Source: Natrinema limicola JCM 13563
GTDB taxonomy: Archaea > Halobacteriota > Halobacteria > Halobacteriales > Natrialbaceae
DNA length: 52,701 nt
Direction: 5' to 3'
Assembly (NCBI RefSeq): GCF_000337475.1
Contig: NZ_AOIT01000034.1
Coordinates: 155,832-208,532 of the forward strand
The notes below the pieces were generated by a model. It ran no database searches, was not told the origin of the DNA, and worked only from the letters and a program-made list of their open reading frames with translations. The translations under genes were made by a program, and so were the position numbers. The stretch's first letter is position 1; each line of letters begins with the position of its first letter. Of the stretch, positions 50,825 to 52,701 are shown piece after piece.

Positions 50825-51913
50825 ATGGGGTTCAGCGCCCGGCAGTCGGCAGCGATCGCTCGATTCGGAGGCCCTTTCTCTACTGAATTCGAACCGAGTG
50901 CTGTGCAGTCGCTGCTCACCGTCTTGCTCGAGGAGGCGCTTCCGCGCGTGCTGACGATTACGCTCCTGATCGGAGTGGGTGTCGGCCTGGCCAACCTCGC
51001 GGTGGAGTACGGGCTCGTCAAACTCGTCGCCCGCGTCGGCCACTATCTCACGGAGCCGGCGAACCTCCCCCCGGAAGTCGGCACCGCAGTTCTTACGAAC
51101 GCGGTCTCGGTGACCGCCGGCTACGGGATGCTCGCGGAGTTTCGCGAGGACGGCCTGCTCGACGACCGGGCCACGCTGATCGCCGTCATCATCAACACCT
51201 TCTTCGGATTCATCCAGCACATCTTCACCTACTACGGGCCCGTTCTGATCCCGATCCTCGGACTACAGGTCGGCCTCATGTACGTCGGCGCACGGGCCGG
51301 CATCTCGCTTGGCATCACGCTCGTCGGCTTGCTCGCCGGTGCCGTCTTGCTCCGGGATGACGACTACGACGGCAATTCCATCGACCCCGACACGCCCGAC
51401 GAAGACTCGCAGACGAACCGCGAGAAACTGCGGACAGCTGCCGAAAACACCGCTGATCGCCTGCGCTCGATCGTCCCCCGGCTTGCGATCGTCTATTCGC
51501 TCGTTTTTGTCGCACTCGAGTACTCGGATCGGATCCTCGAGTACGTGGACCCGGTTCTCGCCGTGTTCGCGTCCGTCGGCCTCGACGAACCGGGTGTAGT
51601 GCTCGAGTCGGTCGCCGGCCTGTTGGGGCTACCAGGCGCGGCGATACCGGTGATCCTCGTTTCACTGGTCGATCCGACGACCGGCGCGATCACTGTCGCG
51701 CCACTGATCGGGGACGTGTTGACACCCGAGGAGACGGTGATCACGCTGCTGGTCGGCAGCCTGATCTCGCTGACGATCGGGACGGTCAAGCGCTCGATCC
51801 CGTTTCAGTACGGCATCTGGGGAGCGTCGTTCGGGACGAAAGTGATCGTCGTCAACGTCTGTCTGAAAGCGGCGTTCATCCTCGTTGCGATCGGCGTTTT
51901 CTTCGTCGTCTGA
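50825..51913 (+). CDS. nucleoside-recognition (Gate) domain membrane protein
   Basis: 362 residues, about eight or nine helices. Gate-domain signatures: FGFIQHIFTYYGPVLIPILG, and a second half with LPGAAIPVILVSLVDPTTGAI and FQYGIWGASFGTKVIVVN. An acidic cytosolic loop at about 178-205 (DPDTPDEDSQTN) splits them. Related proteins include spore-maturation SpmA/B and the FeoB gate; substrate is unknown here. Confidence 0.82.
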   Translation: MGFSARQSAAIARFGGPFSTEFEPSAVQSLLTVLLEEALPRVLTITLLIGVGVGLANLAVEYGLVKLVARVGHYLTEPANLPPEVGTAVLTNAVSVTAGYGMLAEFREDGLLDDRATLIAVIINTFFGFIQHIFTYYGPVLIPILGLQVGLMYVGARAGISLGITLVGLLAGAVLLRDDDYDGNSIDPDTPDEDSQTNREKLRTAAENTADRLRSIVPRLAIVYSLVFVALEYSDRILEYVDPVLAVFASVGLDEPGVVLESVAGLLGLPGAAIPVILVSLVDPTTGAITVAPLIGDVLTPEETVITLLVGSLISLTIGTVKRSIPFQYGIWGASFGTKVIVVNVCLKAAFILVAIGVFFVV

Positions 51914-51990
51914 CGCTGGGATCGCTGTCGGATGGCACGCTGTGGGATGGCTGTGTCCTGTATCTCGAACGGGGTGCCGGAAAATCGATC

Positions 51991-52386
51991 CTATGCGCTG
52001 GCCGATGCGGTCGTCGATAACTGGCGGCTGCCGTACGCCCCGACGAGGGACAGAATCACGATCAGCACACCGGCGACACCGTTGACCCCGACCACCAGCG
52101 CACGGTCAGCGCCGAGAACGAACGGTGCCGCGACGATCCAGATTCCCAGCACGGCGACGACGGCCGCGATGACGATACTCGGTGATCGGCGCTCGTTGGT
52201 TCGGTAGGCCTGAAACGCCGCGAGAAACGCCACCGCCGCGCCGACGGGGACGTTCTGAATCCCCATGAAATCGGTAATCGTGAAGATGACCGTCGACACC
52301 ATGACGAACGCGCCGAGCACCGCCGTCAACCCGGCCGTTCGCTGGACCAGTACTGACGAATCGTCCGCGGATCGGGTTCGGCTCAT
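51991..52386 (-). CDS. SPW-repeat-like four-helix membrane protein
   Basis: 131 residues from the ATG at 52386. The second half LGIWIVAAPFVLGADRALVVG resembles the SPW repeat; the first half (VLGAFVMVSTVIFTITDFMG) is a weaker copy. Function unknown. An Arg/Ser head of about 14 residues precedes helix 1. Confidence 0.65.
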   Translation of the reverse strand: MSRTRSADDSSVLVQRTAGLTAVLGAFVMVSTVIFTITDFMGIQNVPVGAAVAFLAAFQAYRTNERRSPSIVIAAVVAVLGIWIVAAPFVLGADRALVVGVNGVAGVLIVILSLVGAYGSRQLSTTASASA

Positions 52387-52701
52387 ACGCGCGTCTACCA
52401 CGTGCTTCGTAATGAAGGGGGGTTTCGCACACCATGTCTTTACTACGTAATTATGTGTTACCACGGAGCTCATACTGCCGGACAGAACGACGTGACGATC
52501 GGGCGCTCTGCTGCGGCCGTCACCGGTGGAGACGGCCGCGAATCCGCGACCGACTTCGTATTGACTGCTGTCCGACAGTACAGCTTGCAGCAACGCGGCT
52601 CGGACGACGTAGACTCGAGTCCACATACATGGACACCAAGCGGACGGACTCATGGCGTTCCGGATGGGCAACGAGCGAGCAGCCGGGGAGCCAGTAGCGG
52701 G
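52387..52701. other. 315-base right-end stretch
   Basis: Promoter region of the SPW-like gene plus an unresolved end. An open frame from ATG 52652 (MAFRMGNERAAGEPVAG) runs off the window and may be the start of a gene; too short to judge. Confidence 0.3.

Noticed and set aside
1-52701. CRISPR array or toxin-antitoxin pair
   Set aside because: No regularly spaced repeats and no recognisable small toxin/antitoxin gene pair were seen on either strand.

Overview
The window reads as chromosomal DNA from a haloarchaeon (class Halobacteria), probably near Natrialbales genera such as Haloterrigena, Natrinema or Natronorubrum; the genus is a guess. The evidence is GC-rich DNA, strongly acidic proteins, TATA boxes about 25-30 bases upstream of many start codons (leaderless mRNAs), archaeal genes (L21e, Rpb4/RpoF, aEF-1 beta, NreA, DUF655, KsgA), HTH_10/Bat and HalOD1 signalling proteins, and an intron-bearing elongator tRNA-Met. 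No rRNA, CRISPR array, intact transposase or prophage was seen. The very long open frames opposite real genes are GC-driven shadows and are left out.

Layout. 1-12.3 kb holds housekeeping and membrane genes: a DASS/SLC13 anion transporter cut by the left edge, a tautomerase, a Usp, a Get3/ArsA-like ATPase, a class I aminotransferase, PncC, small membrane proteins, an AI-2E-type permease, NreA, and a bicistron of a 59-residue zinc-finger protein with aEF-1 beta. 12.4-15 kb holds an MBL hydrolase, an APC permease and a holin-like protein. 15-19.2 kb is a conserved information-processing run: L21e, RpoF, DUF655, KsgA, then an MscS channel and a HemK2-type methyltransferase. 19.6-22.3 kb has cspA and a two-gene MetE-like operon behind a palindromic candidate operator. 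22.5-30.8 kb is metabolic: nitroreductase, Gfo/Idh/MocA oxidoreductase, heme A synthase (CtaA), UDG-family protein, cupin, aldehyde dehydrogenase, DUF5830 and a PH-like/coiled-coil protein.

30.9-34.4 kb starts at the intron-containing tRNA-Met and looks accessory: DsrE, an HTH_10 regulator, a 60-codon gene broken by one missing base, an MFS transporter, and a hairpin resembling the end of an IS200/IS605-type element. 34.4-43.5 kb is a cell-envelope island. A minus-strand run of four genes (sulfatase-like, alkaline-phosphatase-like, two GT4 glycosyltransferases) faces an LPG-synthase/AglD-like flippase, two DUF457 membrane hydrolases, a DedA protein and an arylsulfotransferase-like protein. 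The two phosphatase-superfamily proteins have Thr where sulfatases have the formylglycine Cys, which suggests phospho-group rather than sulfate chemistry. This is the best candidate here for an undescribed system.

43.7-49 kb has a tandem Usp, a HalOD1 protein, a Bat-type GAF/HTH_10 regulator and a solitary SPPY-type DNA methyltransferase; CTAG is strikingly rare in the window. 49-52.7 kb has membrane proteins (one behind a possible 20-residue leader ORF), an NADPH-FMN reductase, a nucleoside-recognition (Gate) protein and an SPW-like protein. Family assignments come from reading motifs, with no database search.
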